The notes under the pieces were generated by a model. The model had not been told where the DNA came from and did not search any database. It saw nothing but the letters and a program-made list of their open reading frames with translations. A program made the translations under genes and the position numbers. Positions 43,856 through 52,615 of a DNA stretch of 64,000 nt are shown piece by piece; the first letter of the stretch is position 1; every line of letters begins with the position of its first letter. Where the stretch lies: the IMG/VR virus record IMGVR_UViG_3300033143_005193, positions 46,777 to 110,776 of that record. One strand, given 5' to 3'. This DNA is from a virus.

Positions 43856-44206
43856 TTATAGATCCTTCATATTATTTATTTCATTATTAACATAATTCCA
43901 GTCACCATCAAATTTTATCGCTCTATCATCTATATATGCTTCAGCAATAGGTTTTTTACCAGTTATTTTATCAAAATAAATATCATGTTTTTTCAACCAA
44001 TTATACATTTGATTTACAACTTCATGTGGTTCTAAATATCCATCATTTATTCTGGCTGATGATATAATTATATAATAATCTTTCTTTAAATTATTTATAA
44101 AATCTCTAACACCTTCAACTGGTTCATCATATATTTCACCATTACACCAACCTTTAGAATATTTATGTATGACACCATCAAAATCAAAACAAATAGCTTT
44201 CTTCAT
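43856..44206 (-). CDS. HAD-family hydrolase-like protein
   Basis: 116 aa. CFDFDGVIHKY is HAD motif I, IIISSAR motif II and KPIAEAYIDDRAI motifs III/IV. It lacks a cap domain. It probably acts on a small phosphorylated substrate or is a regulatory phosphatase. Confidence 0.78.
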   Translation of the reverse strand: MKKAICFDFDGVIHKYSKGWCNGEIYDEPVEGVRDFINNLKKDYYIIISSARINDGYLEPHEVVNQMYNWLKKHDIYFDKITGKKPIAEAYIDDRAIKFDGDWNYVNNEINNMKDL

Positions 44207-44271
44207 ATTTATATAATCCTCGCCAATATTTTTATTTAATTATAACACTTTTTTAGTATTATGTAAATAAA

Positions 44272-44304
44272 AAAAATCCCCAGCGAAAAAAATTCACTGG
44301 GGAT
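44272..44304 (-). terminator. Rho-independent terminator after the Hsp20 gene
   Basis: On the minus strand the stem ATCCCCAG/CTGGGGAT has a 13-nt loop and is followed by a run of Ts. It lies 22 nt downstream of the small heat-shock gene and is the clearest terminator in the window. Confidence 0.85.
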
Positions 44305-44326
44305 CTCAATTACTTATAATATTTTA

Positions 44327-44695
44327 TTATTCAATTTCTATTTTTGTACCTCTTTTTTCATTTTTATCAAGAACAATAGACAATACACCATTCTTCAAAG
44401 AAGCACTAGTACAAACATGTTCATTTATATTTAGTCTTTCTTTAATTTTTACTGTTTTTCCGTTATTCCTTTTAATTTCACCACTAATCATCAAAGATGG
44501 GCCAATAGTTTCAATATTAATATCTTCTTTAGTAAACCCAGGCACATCTAATTCATAAACATATTGCCCATCATCATTTTCATATACATTATAAGATGGA
44601 TATTTTTTCAAAAATTTATCAGCGATACTATTAAAACCAGTATCCAAATCATTGAAAAAATCATTAAACAAATCGACAACAGGATAATACGACAT
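44327..44695 (-). CDS. Small heat-shock protein (Hsp20/alpha-crystallin)
   Basis: 122 aa. The alpha-crystallin domain is clear: YELDVPGFTKEDINIE, LMISGEIKR and ASLKNGVLSIVLDK. Such holdases are frequent in T4-type cyanophages and may help virion assembly. It has its own promoter and terminator, so it is a single-gene unit. Confidence 0.9.
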   Translation of the reverse strand: MSYYPVVDLFNDFFNDLDTGFNSIADKFLKKYPSYNVYENDDGQYVYELDVPGFTKEDINIETIGPSLMISGEIKRNNGKTVKIKERLNINEHVCTSASLKNGVLSIVLDKNEKRGTKIEIE

Positions 44696-44735
44696 TAATA
44701 ATACCTCCTTTGTTTAAAATTTGTTTTTTGATAAA

Positions 44736-44763
44736 AAGATAACCTCTGATGTTTAAAAGTCAA
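44736..44763 (-). promoter_or_regulatory. Promoter of the Hsp20 gene
   Basis: On the minus strand TTGACT (44763-44758), a 16-nt spacer and TATCTT (44741-44736), just after the previous gene's stop and 41 nt before the Hsp20 start, with AAAGGAGGT following. Confidence 0.55.
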
Positions 44764-44766
44764 GTC

Positions 44767-45741
44767 TTAAAGATCCTCAAGTTCTTTCAACAGATCCTCT
44801 TCACTGTAATCATCTTCATCTGTTTCGTGGTTTTCATCATTTTCCTTTACATTCACTTTTTCTGTAGTTTCGTGATTTTCATCATCATTATCTTCCATAA
44901 AAACGTCTTCTTCAATATCATCGTCATTTTTCGATGTTAAACCAGATCCTTTATGTACTCTCCATTCATCTTCAACCAATTCCCAAACCATAGCATCTTT
45001 CAACGTCTTTTTAATAATAGCATCATCTTTATCAAAAGATTTCAAATAATCATTAAGATTAATAGTTTGTTCCATAATCTTTTCGATTTCTTTTTCTGTT
45101 CCAAGTGGTTCGGGTTTTCTTGAAAATTTTGAAGAAGAATAATCCGGCCAAACTTTATTATTTTCATCCTTTTTAGTAGCATAAACCTTCAAAATAAAAT
45201 TATACCCATCCTTACCTGGATCAAAAATAGCATATCCAATACCATCATTTCTATCAATTATTTCTTCTTTAATAAGTTTCTCAACTTTTTCAGGAAATTC
45301 ATAAATTCTTACAGTTTTAGAAACTTTATTTTCATCATCTTTATCAACATCTCTTGGATCATCTATGATATAAAAATTTGCAGCAAATTTCGTTTTTCTC
45401 TTAAAATCATAAGCCATTCTCTTTTCAGCTTGAGTTCCTTGATAAAGTTTAGAAGCAACGGAACAAAAAGGACAGAAATTTTTAAAATCATCCGTTTTAG
45501 AACATTTAAAAAACGCCCAAGATTCACCGATTTTAAACATATGATAGAAATACTTCACATAAAAATTACTTTCGTTATCAGGCAAAAATCTACCAACATA
45601 AGTTTTTGGATTTTCTACTGTTCCCTTTTCAGGTCGCCAAATAGGTAAACGAGTAAAATCATTTGATTTTTGTGTATCCTTTTCCTCAATTTTTTGTTCT
45701 TGAAACATCTTAAATTTATCAACATTTATCCATTTAGACAT
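44767..45741 (-). CDS. 32: gp32-like single-stranded DNA-binding protein
   Basis: 324 aa from ATG 45741 (AAGGAG 10 nt upstream); the upstream ATG at 45750 is too close. RLPIWRPEKGTVENPKTYVGRFLPD, KCSKTDDFKNFCPFC (zinc ligands) and the very acidic C-terminus ending LLKELEDL match gp32 architecture: OB core, zinc site and acidic protein-interaction tail. It coats ssDNA and organises the replisome. Confidence 0.85.
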   Translation of the reverse strand: MSKWINVDKFKMFQEQKIEEKDTQKSNDFTRLPIWRPEKGTVENPKTYVGRFLPDNESNFYVKYFYHMFKIGESWAFFKCSKTDDFKNFCPFCSVASKLYQGTQAEKRMAYDFKRKTKFAANFYIIDDPRDVDKDDENKVSKTVRIYEFPEKVEKLIKEEIIDRNDGIGYAIFDPGKDGYNFILKVYATKKDENNKVWPDYSSSKFSRKPEPLGTEKEIEKIMEQTINLNDYLKSFDKDDAIIKKTLKDAMVWELVEDEWRVHKGSGLTSKNDDDIEEDVFMEDNDDENHETTEKVNVKENDENHETDEDDYSEEDLLKELEDL

Positions 45742-45742
45742 A

Positions 45743-45886
45743 TTATTCATTCTCCTTTCTTTCAATATACTCCTTAAGCAATTTAACAATAGCATATTGT
45801 ATCAACATATTTTTTTCTTCTTCTGTCATTTCCAATGTTAATGTAGAAGTACCATCATCATTTTCAATAACATCTAAAACTTCCAT
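45743..45886 (-). CDS. Small acidic helical protein, 47 aa
   Basis: ATG 45886 has GAAAGGA 8 nt upstream. The protein is MEVLDVIENDDG followed by TLTLEMTEEEKNMLIQYAIV and a Lys-rich helix. The stop is just before the gp32-like start and the gene overlaps its ribosome site, so the two are coupled. Similar 'TEEEK-LI-YAI' peptides occur in other phages. Confidence 0.6.
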   Translation of the reverse strand: MEVLDVIENDDGTSTLTLEMTEEEKNMLIQYAIVKLLKEYIERKENE

Positions 45887-45912
45887 AATATTTTCCTTTC
45901 TTTTTAGATTTT

Positions 45913-45941
45913 ATCATAACATTATCTTAAAATAATGTAAA
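45913..45941 (-). promoter_or_regulatory. Promoter of the gp32 operon
   Basis: TTTACA (45941-45936), 17-nt spacer, TATGAT (45918-45913). It overlaps the 3' end of the gene before it and reads into the 47-aa gene and gp32. Same consensus as upstream of gp55. Confidence 0.6.
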
Positions 45942-46112
45942 TTCATTCAATCTTTTATCTCCCTTTTCTTTTTCATTTAATGTATCATTTATCCAAAGCT
46001 TTTTACCTTCCGGCACATCATTTTTCAAAATTTCACCATCTTTTTTACTATCAAGAAGATCACCACTTTTTTCTTTATCTTTTATTATTTTACCTTTATG
46101 TTCTATTGACAT
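45927..46112 (-). CDS. Hypothetical protein, 61 aa
   Basis: Charged and Lys/Asp-rich (MSIEHKGKIIKDKEKSGDLL), probably disordered. GGAGGAG precedes the ATG. It overlaps the vWA gene by 17 nt. Confidence 0.5.
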   Translation of the reverse strand: MSIEHKGKIIKDKEKSGDLLDSKKDGEILKNDVPEGKKLWINDTLNEKEKGDKRLNEFTLF

Positions 46113-46815
46113 TTATATAATCTCCTCCAAATGTATGGTTTTCATTTATATAATAATCGTTCATATTTCTATACCCCAAATCTCTAGCTGTAAAATATTC
46201 ATTTATAATTGTTTTATAATTACTAACATTGGTTGTATTATTAACTCTGCTATATTGAATATTAGCGAATGAATCAAAAACATTACCAACCTCTTTTATA
46301 TCAATATCATCCGTACCAAAGAAAACAACAGAAAAATTCTTATTTTTCTTTCTTTCTTTTATCATTTCATTTATTTTTTTAGCACCATCATCACCTATAA
46401 ATTCAACAGAAGCATTTTCATAACCATCTGTCATTATTATCAAAAGCGCTGAATGATTACTGTTTTCATCTTTCAACTCTTTAATGTTATCAAGAATATT
46501 TATACCAACACCAACTGCATCATAAAGAGCTGTAGTACCAGAACATATATACTCATTCAATTCTTCAACATTATTAACATTAATCTCTTTAAAAACAACC
46601 TCAACACGAGAACTAAAATTAATTAAAGTAACATATGTATCTTGTGTTTTTGATTTGTTTTTAAGCTCCTGAATGTTTTCATTAAAATTATTTAATGATT
46701 CTTCAGCAATAGAAGACATAGAACCACTATGATCCAAAATAAAAACAACATGATTAACAATTTTATTTTCATTTTTATCAATTGTATTATCAATTAAATC
46801 ACTAAAAATATCCAT
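46096..46815 (-). CDS. von Willebrand factor A domain protein
   Basis: 239 aa. The MIDAS metal site is complete: VFILDHSGSMSS, TALYDAVGVG and IIMTDGYENAS. It follows the TerY-like vWA layout, a bacterial group found in phage and stress operons. Likely binds a partner through Mg2+. Its neighbour at 46815 starts by overlap and is the obvious partner candidate. Confidence 0.82.
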   Translation of the reverse strand: MDIFSDLIDNTIDKNENKIVNHVVFILDHSGSMSSIAEESLNNFNENIQELKNKSKTQDTYVTLINFSSRVEVVFKEINVNNVEELNEYICSGTTALYDAVGVGINILDNIKELKDENSNHSALLIIMTDGYENASVEFIGDDGAKKINEMIKERKKNKNFSVVFFGTDDIDIKEVGNVFDSFANIQYSRVNNTTNVSNYKTIINEYFTARDLGYRNMNDYYINENHTFGGDYINVNRT

Positions 46816-47441
46816 TATTTTCCCCCTATTAATCCTTTTTTAGTAAATAAATTTTCAACAAAATCATTTATTTCCTGTAAAATATATACAATATTTCTAT
46901 ATTGTTCTGATATATATGGTATTACAGCCATATCATTATCATTTAATTTTAGATAACCTTTCATTATCAACCAACAAACAGTAAATTTATCTATTTTATC
47001 TTTTATGTATAAATTAATAATTGTATGATTTCCTTTACCATCAATCTTATTACAGAATCCTATTAAAGTTTTTACTTCAATTTTTTTCATATAAAGAGAT
47101 ATAAAAGATACTGATTTTTCTATACGTTTTTTATTTACCTCCATTTCTCTTTTAGCTATATTAGATCTTCTTATATAAAGATTAAGAACCTTTTCATCGA
47201 AAAATTTATTATAACTAAAACTTTTATATATTTCAAAACCACATAAAAAATAATTATATGGATCTATGTTATTCCATTTTGTATTAAAATATCTTGTTAT
47301 TTTTCTCAATGATTCTCTTGTTAAAGAAGTCATTCTTTTATTAAAATGGTTTTCGAAATTTTTCGGCATACGAAAACCAGCTCCTTTATAAGAAGACTGG
47401 GCTTTTCTAAAATAATAGTAGATTTTTTTTACATCATACAT
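46815..47441 (-). CDS. Hypothetical protein, 208 aa, partner of the vWA gene
   Basis: Basic, helical and Lys/Tyr/Phe-rich (KKIYYYFRKAQSSYKGAGFRMPKNF). No family recognised. It overlaps the vWA gene by 1 nt and follows a good promoter, so the two are an operon. Confidence 0.5.
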   Translation of the reverse strand: MYDVKKIYYYFRKAQSSYKGAGFRMPKNFENHFNKRMTSLTRESLRKITRYFNTKWNNIDPYNYFLCGFEIYKSFSYNKFFDEKVLNLYIRRSNIAKREMEVNKKRIEKSVSFISLYMKKIEVKTLIGFCNKIDGKGNHTIINLYIKDKIDKFTVCWLIMKGYLKLNDNDMAVIPYISEQYRNIVYILQEINDFVENLFTKKGLIGGK

Positions 47442-47465
47442 ATTTCACTCCAAATTTTTTACTCT

Positions 47466-47494
47466 ATATTATTACTTTTTGATTAGAAAGTAAA
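47466..47494 (-). promoter_or_regulatory. Promoter of the vWA operon
   Basis: TTTACT (47494-47489), 17-nt spacer, TAATAT (47471-47466), 25 nt before the 208-aa gene. Same form as the gp32 and gp55 promoters. Confidence 0.6.
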
Positions 47495-47496
47495 CT

Positions 47497-49716
47497 TTAA
47501 GGTAATTTTTTCCCAAAAAGACTTAAATAACTATTTATATACTTTTTCAAATTATCGTTTTCTTCCCACCATAATTGGTCTTTCACTTTCTGATAATCCT
47601 TTTTCCAAACCCTTGATCTAAGGTCCACATCAGAAGCTAATTCTTCTATTTTAGATATCATATATTCTTCTGTTTCACATTTTATTGTAACATTAGAATA
47701 TGGAACAGCATTTGAATACACACCAGGAATACCACATGCAACATACTCCAATTGTTTTATATTACTATTATGTGAAATTATACCATTTGCCATATAATAT
47801 TGTCCATCAGGTACTTGTATATCATATACATCTTTTACATTATAAGATATTTCAATTATTTCATCATTTAAACACCATTTTTTAAAAGCATTTGAATGCT
47901 TTTTATTACATATGTTTTCTAATTTTTTTATTTTCTCTGCAGATAAAAAATTTATTTCTTTGTAGAAAACATCACAAGCTTCTCTATTAAGAATTAATGT
48001 ATAGTAAAATTTATCATATAATTTATTCTTAACAGTTATAACTTTCGATAATATATTAAACCCTAATAAAATAAATTGAATTTGTTTGGCTAAATTTTCA
48101 TGTTTTGTTGTAAACGAACAATTACTCCTTGATATTATACCATTAGATTCAAATAATCCTCTAATAAATTCTTTAATAACAGATTTTGGTGATTTTAATA
48201 TAACATCTGGTACATTTAAATTTTTACAATTCGCTCCACTAAATCCTATTTTTTTTGATAAAAACCATCTTAAATTTCTGCTATTGAAAACAACATCTAT
48301 TTTTTTTCCATTTTTATAACCATCAGATTCATTTTTTTTAACTTTTTCAACAACAAAAGTTGGTTCATATAAACCAATTTCTCTGGAGAATTTTTTTAAA
48401 TCATCAATAACATCTTTATATTTTGAATTACATGAAATACCAATATCACCACTTCCATTTCCGATATAACCATTACCTAAAATATATCCTATAAATCTAC
48501 CCCATCTTTCATTTATTTTAATTTTAGGTAAAAGATCTTCATTTAACAATTTAGAATCAAAATTATCTAATTTTTTTGTCAAAAATAAAGGAGCAGATAA
48601 ATATTGATAATTATTCTTAAATTCAAAAAATGATATATCAACTTTATCATTAATATTTAAATCAGATAAACATTTAAATTCATTATTACTTCTTATACGA
48701 TGGTTAAACGTTCCTTCTAACTTAAAACCTAATTTTGTTTTTATTTTAATAGTTTTTTTATTGTTATATTTTACTATTTGACTAACCTTTTTATAATCAT
48801 TTTCTTGCCATATATAATCACCTATTTGTATATCTTTTATTTCTTTTATACCATTTATTGTAACAATATTTGTATCGCCAGCCAAGCATTTACAATCATT
48901 AAAATCACATTTAAGCAAAGGAGCAATACCAATATCAGCATCAATATCTTTTAATGTTTTTGGATATTGAAATATTTTAACCCAAGGATAAACCTTTATT
49001 TTATCCTTATAATCTAATAATTCATAAGGAAACGCGCCTAATAAACACCAATCATATTTATCTGTTGTTTTGATAATAAATTCAATAAGTTTCTTTCCAA
49101 AATCACCACCACTTTTATTATTTTGAGAAAAATGATTTTGTGATCCAGCCCATAAAATTCTTGGCTTTTTTTCTCTAGGTTCATTAAGATGTTTTGGATA
49201 AATTTCACCCCAAACAAATTTAGATAGGTGGTTTGGAACTACTGCTATCTTTTTGTTATATTTTGATAAATGATTTTTTAATGGTAAAGTAGAAACAACA
49301 ATAGCATCTGATAATTCTAAAAGTCTTTTTATATTATCACTGTTTTCTTTATAATATTTACTCGCATAATTCCATTCTGGAATATCGAACAACAAATCAT
49401 CTACTTCATATATTATTGGTATTTTTACATATTTTCTAACTTCTCTTATTATATGATTATACAATGAAAGGTGATATTTTTCAGCAGCCCTTTGAAACTG
49501 AACAAAGGTAAAATTTTTATAAAACAATGGATCATAAACAAAATTACTTAAATATGTTCCACCAGCGGTGACCCTATCTTTATAAGAAAAATGATTTAAT
49601 AGAAGATAAGGATATATAACCCTTATTGTACCACATCCTTGAATATCACCCAAATAACCTAAAAAATTAATTTTTGCCGGTAAATCAATAATCTTTAACT
49701 TTTTTGTTTTCTTCAT
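47497..49716 (-). CDS. GT-B glycosyltransferase interrupted by an intein
   Basis: 739-aa ORF; the exteins give a 365-aa GT-B enzyme. IPIIYEVDDLLFDIPEWN and PRILWAGSQNHF are in the first half. The donor-binding block is rejoined as FNDCK-SNIKQLEYVACGIPGVYS, normally a contiguous N-x-x-K-S-x-I-K motif. The intein therefore breaks the most conserved loop. The enzyme is far from the main sugar cluster and may modify the virion. Confidence 0.82.
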   Translation of the reverse strand: MKKTKKLKIIDLPAKINFLGYLGDIQGCGTIRVIYPYLLLNHFSYKDRVTAGGTYLSNFVYDPLFYKNFTFVQFQRAAEKYHLSLYNHIIREVRKYVKIPIIYEVDDLLFDIPEWNYASKYYKENSDNIKRLLELSDAIVVSTLPLKNHLSKYNKKIAVVPNHLSKFVWGEIYPKHLNEPREKKPRILWAGSQNHFSQNNKSGGDFGKKLIEFIIKTTDKYDWCLLGAFPYELLDYKDKIKVYPWVKIFQYPKTLKDIDADIGIAPLLKCDFNDCKCLAGDTNIVTINGIKEIKDIQIGDYIWQENDYKKVSQIVKYNNKKTIKIKTKLGFKLEGTFNHRIRSNNEFKCLSDLNINDKVDISFFEFKNNYQYLSAPLFLTKKLDNFDSKLLNEDLLPKIKINERWGRFIGYILGNGYIGNGSGDIGISCNSKYKDVIDDLKKFSREIGLYEPTFVVEKVKKNESDGYKNGKKIDVVFNSRNLRWFLSKKIGFSGANCKNLNVPDVILKSPKSVIKEFIRGLFESNGIISRSNCSFTTKHENLAKQIQFILLGFNILSKVITVKNKLYDKFYYTLILNREACDVFYKEINFLSAEKIKKLENICNKKHSNAFKKWCLNDEIIEISYNVKDVYDIQVPDGQYYMANGIISHNSNIKQLEYVACGIPGVYSNAVPYSNVTIKCETEEYMISKIEELASDVDLRSRVWKKDYQKVKDQLWWEENDNLKKYINSYLSLFGKKLP
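47767..48888 (-). other. Intein in the glycosyltransferase (residues 277-650), LAGLIDADG type
   Basis: 374 aa, starting CLAGDTNIVTING and ending ISHN before Ser+1. Block B is GTFNHRI. The dodecapeptides are WGRFIGYILGNGY and FIRGLFESNGI. Inteins in glycosyltransferases are rarely described. Confidence 0.88.
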
Positions 49717-49737
49717 TTAAACAAATTGCCTCATATT

Positions 49738-50238
49738 TTATTTTACAGATTCAGATATAATATCTTCTATACCAATACTTTTCATTTTTTCTTGCAAAAA
49801 TTGCGAAATAGTTGGTTGATATGGCATTCTTTTTGGATACATTTTAATTTCACTTGGAAGTTTATCGCCCTTTTTATTATTACATGGCTTACAAGAAGTT
49901 ACACAATTTTCGAAGATTGATTTACCACCACGAGATTTTGGCACCAAGTGATCTATTGTAAGCCTCACATTAGTAGCACCACAATAAACACATTTAAATC
50001 CATCACGAATCATAACATTTTTCTTACTAAAAGGAACCTTCGTTTTGAACAGTGTTCTAATAAATTTAATAAGTCTCAAAACAATAGGCACACGAATAGC
50101 TTTATTAATTGTTCTAACTACCTTTTCTTGGTATTTAACAACTTCAGCTTTTCCTTTTGCAAGAATACACATAGCCTTTTTCCAGCTAACGATGTTTAAG
50201 AAAGAATAATCCGCGTTTAAAACTATAACCCTATCCAT
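49738..50238 (-). CDS. Free-standing HNH endonuclease
   Basis: 166 aa. The HNH core is CVYCGATNVRLTIDHLVPKSRGG followed by NCVTSCKPCNNKKGDKLPSE, a complete McrA/HNH site with zinc knuckles. It is directly upstream of the intein-split glycosyltransferase. It could be a homing nuclease or a host-DNA cutter. Confidence 0.85.
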   Translation of the reverse strand: MDRVIVLNADYSFLNIVSWKKAMCILAKGKAEVVKYQEKVVRTINKAIRVPIVLRLIKFIRTLFKTKVPFSKKNVMIRDGFKCVYCGATNVRLTIDHLVPKSRGGKSIFENCVTSCKPCNNKKGDKLPSEIKMYPKRMPYQPTISQFLQEKMKSIGIEDIISESVK

Positions 50239-50253
50239 TTTTTAAAACCTTCC

Positions 50254-50502
50254 TTATTGTTTTTTAATTCCTTTTGCTAAAATTTTAGCAATACTTTCTG
50301 TATCTTTTAATTTATTTAACATTATTCTATAATCTTTTTCACAATCTTCTTTTGTATATACTTCATTATATCCTCTTACATTTAATGTTACTTCTTTTAT
50401 ACCTCTTTCACAAAAAATACAAACATGCTCATTAAGATCTTTATTTTTTAAAATAGATAAATTTGGTGGAAAAAAACCACCGCAAGTTACACATTTAGGC
50501 AT
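50254..50502 (-). CDS. Small zinc-knuckle protein, 82 aa
   Basis: MPKCVTCGGFF and HVCIFCERG form a four-Cys zinc site, followed by a helical tail. It lies 3 nt after the LigA stop. Function unknown. Confidence 0.6.
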   Translation of the reverse strand: MPKCVTCGGFFPPNLSILKNKDLNEHVCIFCERGIKEVTLNVRGYNEVYTKEDCEKDYRIMLNKLKDTESIAKILAKGIKKQ

Positions 50503-50505
50503 CTT

Positions 50506-52323
50506 TTAATCATCTCCCATTTTTTTATTTAACTCATCGTAACTTATAATATTAATATTATATTCTCTTGCTTTTTTCATTTTTCCAGTATTTGAATTCA
50601 TATCATTTGTAACCAAAAAATCCAAATCTTTTGTTACACTATTTAAAACAAAACCACCATTTCTTTTAATTCTCTCTATCAATTCTTTTCTGTTAACATT
50701 TGATTTTCCTGTAAGACAAAACTTCAACCCATTAAGATTACCGGTTTCTTTAATAAATTTCATTCCAATGGATTTTAAATATTTCCATATTTCATAACAT
50801 TCTATTCTACTAGCTAGAATTTTATCCGCCAATAACTCACCTATTCCATCTATATCCAACAACTCATCTTTAGTTATATCAAAAAATCTATCAAAATTTT
50901 CATCAAGCTCAAAATTATCAGATATAGATTTTGACATAATAGAACCAATACCAGGAAGCTGAAAAGCAGTAATAAGCCTGTCTGGTGTTGTTTTTAACGT
51001 TTTTTTAATTTCATTTAAAATAACATCAGATTTCTTTTTACCAAAACCCTGTATTCCCAAAATATATTTATCATCGATTTCATACAATTTTTTTATACTA
51101 TCTATATTCAACCTACGAATTGTACTTAAATCAATGTTTTCGCTACCTAATGATCTCAGAAAATATGAGATTCTTTTATAAACCATACTATTACATTTGT
51201 CATTTGTACATATTAAATCAACACCTTGAAACATTAATGGAGAATTACAAGATGGACATGGTGGTATAGAAAAACTATCATCTGATTTTTTAACCACATC
51301 TACAATATATGGAATGACATCACCAGAACGGGTTACTTTTACAACAGAACCTCTTCCTATATTATTATTCATTATATATTCAGCATTAAACCCAGTAGTT
51401 TTTGATATTGTAACGCCTTGTATTTCTACTGGTTCTATGTTCACAACAGGAATAACTCTTCCGGTTCTTGAAGTACTCCAAATAACGTTTTTAACTACAC
51501 ATTCAATACCTTCTTCGTTTACTTTAAATGCTACTTTATTTTTCGGAAACGAAACATTTTCTCTTTCATAAATCAATGGTGAAATTACCAAACCATCTAT
51601 ATCATAAAAATCCTTATATTTATTCTTATAATAAGATAACATTTCTACAAGTTTTTCAACTTTATCTTTTTCTGGATCAAAAATAAAATAATTAACTATA
51701 TCAAAACCAATTCTTCTAAGAAATTTAAGTTTTTCAACTTCATTATCAAAAAGTTCTTCACTATCTATAATTTCATAAAAATAAGGAACAATATATTTCA
51801 AATCACTATTTACCAGATCACGATTTAATAAACCAGCAACACCGTTCCGTCTGTTCTTAAAACCAAGAACCTTATAACTATCACCTAACATCATGGCTTC
51901 GGCTCTTAAATGAAGAAAACCTTTATATTTTATTTTTGGACAAAAAATCTTTGCCTTTTCTGTTACATCTTCACCATAAAAACCATCACCGCGCTTTGCA
52001 GCAAAAGATACTTCTCCATCAATATACTCAACATAAAGACTTATACTATCAAGTTTTTCAGTACAAATAACAGGACCATTGATCTTCTCTAACCAATCTT
52101 TTACTGTATCAATTTTTACTTTATTTAATGATCCTATTACATAAGGTAAACCAACTTTTTCATTTTTAACCGAATATCCAACTTCTTTAAAATAAGGATG
52201 ATCTGGATAAAGTTTTCTCGCCTTTTCTTTTATTTCATCATATTTTTCATCACTTATAGATGAATCACCTTCTATATAATATTTTCTATCAAATTCTTTT
52301 AGTTTTTCTATTATACTATTCAT
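50506..52323 (-). CDS. ligA: NAD-dependent DNA ligase (LigA)
   Basis: 605 aa, a little under bacterial LigA (about 670). The adenylation motif is CTEKLDSISL with catalytic Lys90 and Ser in place of the usual Gly (KxDG becomes KxDS). The OB domain has GRGSVVKVTRSGDVIPYI. A Cys4 zinc finger (CPSC, CTNDKC) is followed by HhH repeats (IQGFGKKK, LPGIGS, IDGIGEL) and a C-terminal BRCT domain. It seals nicks; most T4-type phages use ATP-dependent ligases instead. Confidence 0.9.
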   Translation of the reverse strand: MNSIIEKLKEFDRKYYIEGDSSISDEKYDEIKEKARKLYPDHPYFKEVGYSVKNEKVGLPYVIGSLNKVKIDTVKDWLEKINGPVICTEKLDSISLYVEYIDGEVSFAAKRGDGFYGEDVTEKAKIFCPKIKYKGFLHLRAEAMMLGDSYKVLGFKNRRNGVAGLLNRDLVNSDLKYIVPYFYEIIDSEELFDNEVEKLKFLRRIGFDIVNYFIFDPEKDKVEKLVEMLSYYKNKYKDFYDIDGLVISPLIYERENVSFPKNKVAFKVNEEGIECVVKNVIWSTSRTGRVIPVVNIEPVEIQGVTISKTTGFNAEYIMNNNIGRGSVVKVTRSGDVIPYIVDVVKKSDDSFSIPPCPSCNSPLMFQGVDLICTNDKCNSMVYKRISYFLRSLGSENIDLSTIRRLNIDSIKKLYEIDDKYILGIQGFGKKKSDVILNEIKKTLKTTPDRLITAFQLPGIGSIMSKSISDNFELDENFDRFFDITKDELLDIDGIGELLADKILASRIECYEIWKYLKSIGMKFIKETGNLNGLKFCLTGKSNVNRKELIERIKRNGGFVLNSVTKDLDFLVTNDMNSNTGKMKKAREYNINIISYDELNKKMGDD

Positions 52324-52339
52324 TTATATCACCATGATT

Positions 52340-52603
52340 TCAAGATATATTATTTTCTAATTCTATACTTTCATAAATTCTATCTATCATTTCTTTTATA
52401 TCAATTGGAACAACTGACATATTTGCATTAACAAAATTATAAGCCTGTTTTCTATTATGATTAACAATAAAATCATACAAAGTGTTTGATTTATCTTTCA
52501 TTAATACTTTAATCATTGTAATCCAGAACGAATCATAATCAAATTCTTTTGGAATATCCTTAACTTGTAAGACTGGTTGTTTCAACATATTAAAAATCAC
52601 CAT
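52340..52603 (-). CDS. Hypothetical protein, 87 aa
   Basis: Helical, with YDSFWITMIKVLMKDKSN and KEMIDRIYESIELEN. ATG 52603 has AAGG upstream; an internal ATG at 52588 is a possible alternative start. No family recognised. Confidence 0.5.
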   Translation of the reverse strand: MVIFNMLKQPVLQVKDIPKEFDYDSFWITMIKVLMKDKSNTLYDFIVNHNRKQAYNFVNANMSVVPIDIKEMIDRIYESIELENNIS

Positions 52604-52615
52604 TAACCTTAAAAT

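Noticed and set aside
44749-44940. 63-aa plus-strand hydrophobic ORF
   Set aside because: It is antisense to the acidic tail of the gp32-like gene; Asp/Glu codons read in reverse give the hydrophobic bias.
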